A model generated the notes under the pieces. That model did not search any database, had not been told where the DNA came from, and worked only from the letters and a program-made list of their open reading frames with translations. Positions 48,601-58,956 of a stretch of DNA of 64,000 nt are shown here, piece after piece. The DNA comes from Apostichopus japonicus (taxonomy: Eukaryota > Echinodermata > Holothuroidea > Aspidochirotida > Stichopodidae), in the NCBI RefSeq assembly GCF_037975245.1, contig NC_092569.1, positions 35,933,168 to 35,997,167 on the forward strand. The letters are read 5' to 3'. Each line of letters begins with the position of its first letter. The first letter of the stretch is position 1. The translations under genes and the position numbers were made by a program.

Positions 48601-51600
48601 ACATACATACTATCAGGATTTAGAATTGTCTTATATTATTCATTATTTGGTAACAAATTTTTACACTACAATATTATCTGTAAAAAGAAAGAAAAAGCAT
48701 TGCATCTTTCCAGAAGTGGAAGAAACTTCTTATCTATCTTTTATCTATCCTTTAAAATGGAATTGAATGTTCATTAGAACACTTAATGATTTAGGTTTTT
48801 CATGAACTTTTAGGAACTTTCATGGTGACAAGAGATATCTCTTTCTGTGAGAAAATTAGATACTGTTTTTTCTGTGACTGGCACCCCATTTGGTGGAAAC
48901 TTTTCTAGTCCATTGCTTCATCTATTTATAAAAGTGCCAAGATTACAATTTGCATATTGCCATGACCACAAACAATGAGTAACAATTGACAGCTTTCTAG
49001 ACAGGAAATGGACTGTAGTGGTCCACAAAAAGATCCATTGTTTTGACTTCTTAAGGTCCTAATGCACATGTTTGGATTTTGGACATTTCATTTCATGCAA
49101 GTGTTTCTCTCTGACCATATTTAAGAGATTGTTTCACACATAAAAATTCAGAGAAAACATGAATGCCAACAAAAATGGGAAAGTAAAGATTCAATGGAAC
49201 AGTATTTTGACTGATAAGTATATGAATGGTCTATTTTTTAACTGCACAATATTAAACTGATGAAGGCTGCAAGAAATGATTTCACTGCAAACTGTATTTG
49301 TTGTATATAGCTTCATATTATTACAGTAGTTGTATTATTTTGGTTGATCTTTAGAAACAGTGGGTCAGACCATTGAGAAAATTAAATTAAACATGTTAAA
49401 CCTAATTTTTCCTTACTTTGAATGTTTTTATTAATTTTTGGAAATAGGTTACATTGATTTAAGTTAATACCAACACTATTTAAGGAATAATTCAGGCCAG
49501 ATTTTGAAAAAGATCCGGGCAGATTTTGAAAAATATCCGGCCGGATTTTGAAAAATATCCGGCCGGAACCGGATAATTGCTCACTATCCGGCCGGATAGT
49601 CCGGCCGGACCGGATATCCGGTGCATCCCTAGAATTGAGCAGGTAGTATTAGGGAGGTTTTATTCCTTTCTCCCAGTATCTTGTCCCCACCCCATCCCCC
49701 CACCTCCCTTCTTCGTCTTCTGGAATATCAGCTGTTCGCAGTCGTGCATGGAGCTATTGATGAGGATATCCATGTAAACTTGCACTGTGTTTTATCTAGA
49801 TTATGCCATTGCTATGTTCAGTGCTCTATCAACTAATCATGAGGTTCAGTAAATTTTAGCCATTTAATTTGTTCTATTTTCAAAGCTACAGTAGACTATG
49901 CCAACTGACTTCTCAGTATTCTATTTAACTTATTATATTTTTTTTAACTATAAGTATAGATATTAACTTCTTTTTTGTTCTTTTTTCATGTTTTGCTCCA
50001 AGGAGTAGCACTTCATGAAGCTATCCAAATCTATCAAGACCTTGCCATATCATACTCTGGAGAGATAAAGCCAGACATTTTACAGGCTTTCACCAGTTAC
50101 ATCTTTGCTACCTATTTCCATCACTTTCGTCTATATCAGTTAGTCCTGACTGAAGCTAGAGAAGAGTTTTTGATTGAAGCTGAGGCAGAAATTGAACCTC
50201 CGAGCAACATCTTACCACTTCATGTGAGTTCTTCTTATTTTTAAATATGAAGACTTGTCAAAATGACAATGTTAAGTTTAGCCAACTAACAACCACAATG
50301 AAAAGAATTTTGGATCAAGTATAATAATATTTCTCTTCTAATTATGTACCTTAGTACCAGGTATGATGCTATACTAGGTTGAACTATTTAGACTAACTGT
50401 GAATCAACTTGTGACGTTAGATGGTAAAGAGCTGAAGAGCTGCTGACTTGTATTTTGTCGTTAAAATAACTGTGTTACATCATGAACATACCATGGAGGA
50501 AAATCTTAATGGGTCCCTGCCAATGTACCCCTCTTGCATTGGTATCGGAAATATGGTTACCAAATGTATGTATGTATGTATGTATTTCAGATCCTCCTGC
50601 AAGCAGGAACTTGCGAAAAAGCCATCATTGGCTTATTAAAGCTGCAAGCTGACCGAAGTCAGTCTCTTACATTCATATTTATCGTCATTGTCAATTGTCA
50701 AAAAGTTTGTAACTGGACGACATACATTAATCTTGTAGTGAATCAAACTCAGGACCTTATGATTGAAAGGAACCGGTGTAAACCACTGAGCTACAGTAAC
50801 ACTCCTGACTGACCTACGTATACTTTTATTTGTTGGAAACAGTTCCTGACAAGAAAGCCATTTCGAGTTGTTTTGTCTAAGCTCTGTATGATATTTTAAC
50901 AGGTAAAATGATGTTGTTTTTTTTTCTTTAATCATGCAGAATGCAAAACCAGAACATATCTATGAATATGATCAAAAGTTGGAAGCTATTGAGCAAGAAG
51001 AGAAGGCAAGGAAAGATGAACTAAAACGACAGAAAGACTCTTTATTGACCAACCAGCCTCAAGATAAAGTGAAGCTAGATTCGATGGACAACACGCCTGT
51101 TACAAGAGAGGTAATGCATCAACCAAATTATTACCTATTTTTACCCTTCATTATCTTTAAAGAAACAATGAACTAAACCATCAGTATTAACCTGTGATAG
51201 ATCTGCCTATATTTATTTTCCTTCATGTCTTTTTTCTTTCCTGTTTTTGGGGATATATTTGTAATAAATACAACATTCAGTTAAGTTTAATGTTACTAAA
51301 TATTATTCAAATTATGTTCCTGATTTGTTTTTACAACCACAGCTTTTGGAACAGATTATTCAAGAGGCTGCTAGAAATCAATGCGAAACTGTCGAAAAAT
51401 TACTTCAAATTAAAGTCGAGGACAAGCATGAGGGCCTGAACTTTTATCTGGAGAAGACTTCCCTCCCAAGACCAGCAGAGCTCGGGGCACCTCCAAGAAC
51501 AAAGCAAGCACAGAACCATTCAGCCAAGAGTAGGCTGAGTACAAAAACAAAGGCATCCATGAAATCAACTCAGTCAAAAACCAGCAAGAAAGGCACAACA

Positions 51601-51609
51601 AAGAAGTAA
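45673..51609 (+). CDS. C8orf74 homologue (CLAMP-domain, flagellar C1a-32-like), complete
   Basis: Five exons, 45673-45750, 47464-47662, 50003-50223, 50940-51110 and 51343-51609, give 311 residues with consistent phases and GT-AG introns. Human C8orf74 is about 290 residues. Matching landmarks include DTIKLDYCYEVIDF with KKGFPW (human: LLDTLYESIIFAVGKGFPW), GVALHEAIQIYQDL, YFHHFRLYQLVL, a charged helical segment YEYDQKLEAIEQEEKARKDE, and LLEQIIQEAARNQCETVEKLLQIK. The C-terminal 60 residues are basic and Ser/Thr/Lys-rich, unlike the Pro-rich human tail. The family carries the CLAMP domain named for Chlamydomonas central-pair protein C1a-32 and is testis/cilium associated; the exact function is unknown. 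Intron 2 holds a hAT-type element. A poly(A) signal AATAAA lies at 52902. Confidence 0.85.
46480..46985. mobile_element. Possible TIR element built on GAAGTTCGG motifs
   Basis: Forward GAAGTTCGG motifs near 46507 and 46711 and inverted ones near 46946 and 46966. AGTATTGCGAAGTTCG (46703-46718) has an exact inverted partner at about 46964-46979. Lies in intron 1 of the C8orf74-like gene. Neither ends nor target duplication resolved. Confidence 0.45.
47108..47375. mobile_element. Degenerate inverted-repeat element, family C copy
   Basis: Left end TTAAAGGTCTTTATTAGTGC with CACCAAATATGATGGAAAG; right end TAATATTTGGAGCCAACATTGATGACCTTTGA. The same layout as 24920-25185 in the NIPAL intron. Ends about 90 bp before exon 2 of the C8orf74-like gene. 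Confidence 0.6.
47690..47830. repeat. A/T-only tract
   Basis: About 140 bp almost free of G and C (TATTTAAATATTTAATATC, ATAATTTATATTATAA) directly after exon 2 of the C8orf74-like gene. Confidence 0.85.
47924..49631. mobile_element. hAT-type non-autonomous DNA transposon, 1,708 bp
   Basis: 16-bp perfect TIRs (TAGGGATGCACCGGAT at 47924-47939, inverse at 49616-49631) flanked by an exact 8-bp target duplication GAATTGAG (47916-47923 and 49632-49639). Eight-base duplications and TAGGGNTG-type ends are hallmarks of the hAT superfamily. Both subterminal regions are full of CCGGCCGGA and GAACCGGAT motifs. No transposase ORF. A SINE has inserted within it (48371-48612). Lies in intron 2 of the C8orf74-like gene. 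Confidence 0.93.
48371..48612 (+). mobile_element. tRNA-derived SINE, copy 2 (best preserved head)
   Basis: A tRNA-like head with Pol III A box TAGCTCAGTGG (48379-48389) and B box GGTTCGAGTCA (48423-48433), then an unrelated body (ATTAATGTATGTCGTCCAGT, GAGACTGACTTCGTTCAGC, GTTCCTGCTTGCAGGAGGAT) and an ATACATAC tail. Nested inside the hAT element, so it is younger than that insertion. A 20-bp duplicate ATTGTTGTAGTAACACTACT precedes it. Confidence 0.88.
50563..50808 (-). mobile_element. tRNA-derived SINE, copy 3 (reverse orientation)
   Basis: On the minus strand it reads GTAGCTCAGTGGTTTACACC, then GAGTTTGATTC for the B box (one change), then the shared body and GTTCCTGCTTGCAGGAGGAT, with a pure (CATA)n tail at 50563-50588. 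In intron 3 of the C8orf74-like gene. Confidence 0.87.
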
Positions 51610-53689
51610 ATTTAAACAAGTGGAGAAAGGGGAAGACAAGGCGATCCCTTCAATTTCATAGCCTGATGGGGGTGTGGGTTGGGGGTTGGGAGGAAATGAT
51701 TTGGAATATTCAGCATTTCTACTATGGGTGTGCCATATTGGTCCTAACAGAGCCATAGATGCAGCTCTGGTTCCTTATGTGCGTGAACTATACTGTTTGC
51801 AGATCTCCAAAGGTTTTGTAAAGCGAGCTGTAACATATATCTCAATCTATGTGCCAGTTGTGGAAATACATTTCAAGAAATGCTTGTCTTCGATAACTAG
51901 TAAAGTCCTCAGTATATTCCATGTATGCATTTCAGAGACTTGGATACAATATTTTACTGAAACTCAAAGCTTAAAACTCAATTTAGCAGATGTGATTGGA
52001 AAAAACTCACAAGCTTTCTGATTGGTTGTTGACCAGACAGTGTATAAACTTGCCAAACGAACGCTGGGCAGCAACGTTTTATTGCTAAAATGTGCTAGTT
52101 AATAGTGGTAAAACACCAAATTTAGCTCAAGTGTGTCACACTATGTGTGAATGAGGAAATTTGCAGGTGCTTTGCCCAAAAGTGACCATTAGAGAAGGCT
52201 CCAAGGAATTATCAGAGACTGCAGTTGGCAATTTTTGTGATACTCTTTGGCTAGAATTATCACTTTATCAAGATCCACAGATGTAGGTTATGATAATGGA
52301 TTCACTCCATTTGTTTCTGTTATTCTGTTACAATGCATATATACAATATGTTAATACAGGTTTAAAAGCAAAATTGCCTGTTTCTTAAATGTCTGACATT
52401 TGGGCAATTGTTGCAATAATTAAAAGAGTAAGAATGTTGATAAGTATTATATGAAACCCTAAATGAAATATAAGATCAGTTGTGAAAGGTTTCTAGAAAT
52501 ATTTAAGAAAGAGAACTTCTGTTGCCTCTTGATTAGAATGGTAACATTTGACTGTTACAATGATCTCACCGGCATCCTCCCTACTCAACAAATAAGTGTT
52601 ATGATGATAAAACTGGTTGTTTTCAGAATGGTTTTCCTACTCTGTAAACCCTATAATTTCTCAGTATCTGAAGAAAATTGTCTTCTTCAAGTGATAGTAT
52701 GTGTTAAAACTTTGCCCACATCTGACACCATTTTCTCCTCCCCCACCCCCAGGGGTTCAGTGAAAGTCAGAAAATACATTGGTTGATGTTGTCCTGCACT
52801 TTGAATTATTTAGAGAAATTTGAGGTTTACTTCAGTATATGGATGATTCATGTCATTAAGCATCCTCCTGTAAATATCCTGGTTAGATGTAAAATCTATT
52901 AAATAAAATCAATACAAAACCAATGTTGACATCTTTTATTTTTTTTTACATATACATTACATTTACAGGTAAGCCCAAGTCAAATTAAACACAGCGTGTC
53001 TTTAGCTAAATTACTTTATCGGTGAGATGCGAAAAACTACAAAGTCCTTACTTCTTACGTCAAATCACATTTTCTCAATAGTTATTAAGTGGTGCAAAAG
53101 GTCAAATTACGGGTGCGGACATGAAAATTATGTAGCGTGGCGATTCCCAATATTGCATGCTTACTACATTTCACTTTGAACACAATAACAAAGAAGTGTT
53201 TTGTTTTGTTACCCATATTTTTTTACCTGTAATCATCCAGGCAGTAAATTTGGTTGTCCAATAAATGTAGCAAAGTAACAAAAACCACCAATATGCATAC
53301 GGCAAGAAATAATATCTATAGGTTTAGTGAATAGAACAGCAGTTTGTGGGCTGTAAAACTCATCTTCAGGTCAATCATAGGCCTTTCACTGTTTATGTTT
53401 TTATTTCATTATCTCCATGGTGGTTGAAGGTGTAACCAATTTATTATTTTACCCATCTGGAGGTATTTAGTTACAATTACAATCTGCATTTGATGTAAAC
53501 AACTACAGTAGTCATCCACTGGGCGACCTACAAAACTGACGAAGGCTGTACAAATAGATATTTGGTGGTCTCAGATGATGTTAACAAGTTTATACTAATA
53601 CTTATTATTTATAGGGCCTACAGATTACATTGTCACATACTGCTAAACCAACCTTTCAGGCTTTAATTGTACACCCCTTCCCCCTTACT

Positions 53690-54085
53690 GCACCTTAACC
53701 CTCTGCAAATGACCCCTCTAAAGGTGATGTTAACACTGAATGCCCCACTGAACATTAGTACCAAAACTGTGCAAACACACTTCTGCAAATGACCCCTCTA
53801 AAGTGATGTTAACACTGACTGAATGCCTTCTTAACATTAGTATAAAAACTGTGCAAACAGGCTTCTGCAATGACCCCTCTAAAGTGATGTTAACACTGAC
53901 TGAATGCCTTCTTAACATTAAACTCTGCAAACAGGCTTCTGCAATGACCCCTCTAAAGTGATGTTAAATCTGACTGAATGCCTTCTTAACATTACTATAA
54001 AAACTGTGCCAACAGGCTTCTGCAATGACCCCTCTAAAGTGATGTTAAATCTGACTGAATGCCCTACTGTGCAAACAGGCTTTCA
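53690..54085. repeat. About 80-bp minisatellite
   Basis: About five copies of a unit with CTTCTGCAATGACCCCTCTA, AAGTGATGTTAACACTGACT, GAATGCCTTCTTAACATTA and AAACTGTGCAAACAG; the third and the last copies are shortened. Confidence 0.92.
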
Positions 54086-54989
54086 TTATATCCTTTCTTG
54101 CAGTAGTGGGATTCATTATCCAAGATTATTTGATATTCATTATGCTCATTGCACATACAGTGCAACACTCTTTGGAAACATCTAAAAACAGCAAAACAAC
54201 AACAAAAACAACATACCAGGACAGTCTCAGCCTCTTTACCAATTTCCATGTCTCTTGTTCAGATGATTATTGAACAAATTGCGTTAGTGATATCATTAAG
54301 CATAAGCCTAACACTTCCCAAGTATTGATCATTCTTGACAGCAATTCATCTGAAAGCTGCTTAATACCTTCCTACATTGTACATTCATTCAAGCTTCTGC
54401 AGTTATAAATATTAACAACAACTTCATACTTTGACAGTTGTTGACATGTAATGCCCTTTGACCTTGGAGTTATGATGTCTACAAGATGAACTCGATTGGA
54501 ACTCTGTTACCTTCAATGACACTTTACGATCTACCAATTTCAGACGAGACTCTAGTACTCACCGAGGGAATAAAATGCGAAAGTATAAAGTTCAACAAAG
54601 CTGTACTTTATGAGTTACCATGTGTTTTCAAATCAAAGTGGCATTTGGCGTTTACATCAATCAAGAATAAACTGCATGATACATAGTCACTTGCTTTTGA
54701 TCAATTGATATGTAGCTGCTTTGCATCAGAAAGCAAAAGACAGCCTAATACATAAATAAATCAAATTTAATAAATGTATATCATCATGTTTGTTATTGCA
54801 GAATAAGATCTTACCCTAATTTCCATACAATGTTTGAACCAACACAGGTTTCAAGAGTACAAATAATCAATAGGGAGAATTTAAACACCAACCTGGCAAC
54901 TTTTTTACCATTTGGTTGTCTGAACAGCAAATTTGATTGTTCCTAGAAATGTACCAAAGTAACAGAGAATGATCAATATGTGTACAGTA

Positions 54990-55260
54990 ACTGGTACAGT
55001 AGGAGAGGTATGTAGGTTTAGTGAATAGAACACCAATATGTACACTGTAGGAGAGGTGTGTAGGTTTAGTGAAATAGAACACCAATAATTACACTGTAGG
55101 AGAGGTGTGTACTAGGTTTAGTGAATTGAACACCAATATGTAAACTGTAGGAGAGATGTGAAGATTTGGTGTCTACACAGTAGGAGAGATGTGTAGGTTT
55201 AATGAATAGAACACCAATATGTACACTGTAGGAGAAATGGGTAGGTTTGGTGTTGAGAGA
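54990..55260. repeat. About 48-bp minisatellite
   Basis: Five to six units of GTAGGAGAGGTGTGTAGGTT followed by TAGTGAATAGAACACCAATA and TGTACACT, with an internally shortened copy near 55160. Confidence 0.9.
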
Positions 55261-56556
55261 GCCAGCTTTGGGCCAGTAAAGCTCTCCTTGCAGTGAATCA
55301 TAGTTCCACAACTATGTTTGTTCTATTTCAGGATCTCCATACAGTAGTGATGGAAGGATCAATACCAATTTATCATTTACCTCTTTGGTGGATTAAGTGT
55401 ACTATGCAATCTGTATTTGATGTAACAACTACTTGTCCGCCAAAAAAACGCCACAGCTGATTTTGGTTGTCTGAACAGAAATTTGTTCATCTTGCATGAC
55501 CATTAAAAATTTGCCCCAACAGAATATTAAATTAATCCAAGAATTATGTTTGGAGTTTGCATTGCCATGCAGTTATGAATACCACAGACAAAAAAACAGG
55601 CTAAAGAAATTTTTTAAAAACTAAGTTTGGTTTTAAACATATTTTTTTACTTCATCTTAGGGTAGCATGGCTGGCAGTTTAGTTAAGTTAAGTTTGTTAA
55701 TGCACATTACTAAAATGGCACAAATGTAGAACACACTAGAGTGATTCATTCTTCACTGTTGTAGTAATAAGTGTGTTGTAAATTTGTATAAATTCTCACC
55801 CAAAATGGCACAGACAATTAAAAGCCTAATTCAATCTGTTAATTACTGGATCCATACATACAGTATATATGCAAATGTAGTCAGCTGTTATCTACGTGAT
55901 AAAGTGGTGAAAGGTTCAATTCCCCCTCAAAAATTCCCCCAACCAACAAAAATACAATTTTTTGCAAAGATGTAAATTACTGTACATAGGAACTAGAGAG
56001 TTTTATGAGACAAAGTTCTTGAGCCTTCAAAACTGCTCCGTAATTTGAACACTAAATTATACTTGTGTGTTTCCTGTTGACATGATACAGCTACTGTACT
56101 GCACAATCGAATCGCCCTCTTACTGAAAGTTGAAAACACAACAACCTATACTGTTGGTTGGCATTTCAGTGTTCATTATTCAGACAAATCAACATTTTGA
56201 AAAGCACTGAACAGATGATCTAGTGTACTCTCTGTACTAAGGAGTGTTTGTTAATTCAAGAGAAACTATATCCAGTCATATGACTGAAAGAAAGCAATTC
56301 ATTTCTGGTGGGAAAGATCAATTTAGACTACAAAAGGCTTGCTAAATTGGAATGGTTAATGAAACTTGCATACCCTGTCAAGTACTGCTGCAAGGTTATA
56401 CAGCACAGTGACTCAATTTTTATGAATGGAAGAGTAAGTTAGTACCTTAATGAAATCTGTTTTAAATGTATAGGTAGCTTCCACAATAATATTGCAACTG
56501 GTTTACTGTAATGCTGAACATACATCAAACTTTTGAAAATCCTAGCTGTTTCAAAA

Positions 56557-57362
56557 TTAAATCTCAATTACTTCCTCTGTGTCATTCTCATCATTGGGAT
56601 CTGGAATTTGACTTCTCTCTGGAAGGGATTCCTGGTTGATGGCAAGAGATAGCGAGCCAAGTCTTTCATTCAGCTGGTCACCTGACATCTCAGGTGACAA
56701 ATCAGAGGACAGGGATACATTCTGGGAGATTCGCTGGTCATAAACCTCTGTGTGTTCATTGGCAGTTGGTTGCGAATCTTCAGATTCACTTTTAACAGTT
56801 TGTGACGATTCTTCTTCGCCACCGGCAGCCTCCTCGTCTTCGTCTTCACCCTTTTGGGGTATTTTCAGTCCAGCGATTCCTTTCTTTGTCGCTGTCAGCA
56901 AATCTCTCTTGATCCTCCTCCTACGAGACGGATCTGACCGTCTCATCTGTGACATGTTATCTAGATCAATAATGTACACATAACCAGCTATCAGGAGCTC
57001 AAAGGACCGCTTCTTGCTACGGTAGCCATCCTCTATTTCATGGTTCGTTCTTTCATCGTATTGCCACCACCCATTTCTACCTTCGTAAAACCAAGCGTAT
57101 CTCTCCGGAGTCACACTGGATGATACTGACTCGAGGTCGTTTAATAAAGTAGGGCATTCAAGGAAACTCGGTGGAATAGCTTGACGGCAAAGGGCACATC
57201 TTTGGCTTTGGTTGGCAGCCCCTTTTACGCATAAGAAACAAAACACATGGCCGCAAGGTACTTTGACTGGGTGAATACATGGCTGTAGACAAACAGGGCA
57301 TTCTGGATGGACAACTGGAGGTGGCAGAGGTGGTGGTTCCCTGACCGAGGAGCTGGCAGCTG
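56557..57362 (-). CDS. RNF146: RNF146/Iduna-type E3 ubiquitin ligase, main coding exon (5' end not found)
   Basis: An open exon of 267 codons plus stop, entered at 57362 after an acceptor (minus-strand CTCACTTATGTTATCTAG) with two leftover bases, so an earlier exon must supply the ATG. Domain order: a short Pro-rich lead, a C3HC4 RING (CPVCLQPC, CGHVFCFLC, CALC), a WWE domain (YAWFYEGRNGWWQYDERTNH, LLIAGYVYIIDLDNMSQMRR), then a basic RRRRIKRDLL stretch and an acidic Glu/Ser-rich tail. This architecture is specific to RNF146, which binds iso-ADP-ribose through WWE and ubiquitinates PARylated targets such as axin with tankyrase. The tail is shorter than in the roughly 359-residue human protein. 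The open frame runs on to 57486 through intron sequence, but that part lacks similarity. Confidence 0.9.
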
Positions 57363-57544
57363 CTAGATAACATAAGTGAGAGGAAATTAACATTATAAAT
57401 TGAATGCATGTCCCATACTTAGGAAAGTTACATACCTTAAATGCTTTGAACAAAGGCAACTGCAGTATGAGGACTGTATTGTCCACTGTTCTATTAGTTT
57501 ACAGAGGCCTTCATTAAACACCCATATCCTACTTGGGAGGACAC

Positions 57545-58823
57545 TAGGCCTGAGTCGGCTAAACCCAGATACCCAACCCAACATTAGGGTACACGAATCA
57601 AAAATGCACCAAACGGGTACCCGTTTTCTGGGGGGGAAATCGCTAACTGCTACGCGAGTGCTTTCAATAATACCGTAGGTCTGCATGTTTTGATTAATCA
57701 AGACATGTGAATACGAAAGATTAATTTCATGAAATAACTTTCTTGTAGTCTGGTATTTTTAATTACATACTATTTCAAGTGTTAGCCATTCTTAATGATT
57801 CTTTTACGAGTGTGGATAAAATCACTCAACACTGAAAATGAAACTCAACTGAAACTACTCAAAATTAAACCTTCCATCTATCGCAACAGCAACAATGTAG
57901 TAAAAAGCTACATTCCCTCTTCAAAACATTACACATACCTTCCAAACAATAGCCAATTTCCAGCTAATTGAAAGTTGTAAACAAGGCTACTGTTAAGGCA
58001 AGATTTTCCCATTGACTTAGTGTACTGTAAGATAGCAGCAATAATGAAAGTATTCCATGGATATTTTAGTTCCAGCTAACTGCGTAACAATTTGAGCGAA
58101 TAAACAGATGGTTAGGCTAGATTTCCATGTTGACTATTTGTGATTTTAGGCTACCATGTGGTCGGATATTTGTGGGGATTTAACACAAACATAGTTTGTC
58201 TTTGTTGTCATCAAGTACAGTAGCTAGCCCTGGTAGTCCACAGCAAGTGATTCCTCAAGATCTCATATTTGTAGCTACTGTATACGGGTAAACAAAACAA
58301 AACAAAGTGGCTTTTTGCTAAACGTTTATTCTAAATGGAACATTAAGCGCTGGATCGCTTCACAGTCACGGCCGTAATGTCTGTTTAATTCAAGTTGAGA
58401 GCTGAAATTTATTACGGGAAACTCCGCCTTGGCAAATTTTGACATGGGGGATTTGAAATCAACTTACGGGAATCGCGCAATCCTGTGGCTAATGCGAACA
58501 CTGGATCGTAGTAAAAGAATCAGTTGGAAGTATTTTTTATCAAGGTTTTTCTTTATTTCACATGCATGACATCTAAACATGAAATATAGTTGTTCATAAC
58601 ATAGTTGTTCATAACATTGATTAAGAAAGGTATATTTTGGAGATGTAATGTACAGTAAGGTGGCATAGTAATCTGCCATTTATAATGTATACTGTATGTT
58701 GTGTTTGGTTAGTTCTGGGATATTTTTTTCACTATTCGGTCCAGACTTTCAGGTACCTGTTACCGGAACGGGTAATGATAACAGGTACCTGGTTCCGATT
58801 GTTTGCTACCCGACTCAGGCCTA
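57545..58823. mobile_element. hAT-type non-autonomous DNA transposon, 1,279 bp
   Basis: 14-bp perfect TIRs (TAGGCCTGAGTCGG at 57545-57558, inverse at 58810-58823) with an exact 8-bp target duplication GAGGACAC (57537-57544 and 58824-58831). Subterminal motifs: GGGTACCCG and TACCC at the left, and GGTACCTG twice at the right. No ORF with a transposase. Lies just upstream of the RNF146-like main exon, so in its 5' intron or promoter. Confidence 0.93.
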
Positions 58824-58956
58824 GAGGACACAGGATAGAAGTTTATACTACTGTAACTAGATAAATACATTGCTTTCAAGAATTACCGATTTCACAAGAA
58901 ATACTTTAACCTTGGTATAGCTTCTGTTATGTACTCGTTAAAAATAGTGTTGCTAC

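Larger units (their letters stand above)
51610..56556. other. 3' regions between two convergent genes
   Basis: 51610-52920 is the presumed 3' UTR of the C8orf74-like gene (AATAAA at 52902). The rest should include the RNF146-like 3' UTR, read leftwards; I could not place its poly(A) site. Two minisatellites lie at 53690-54085 and 54990-55260. No coding exon recognised; the short plus-strand ORFs lack domains. Confidence 0.6.
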
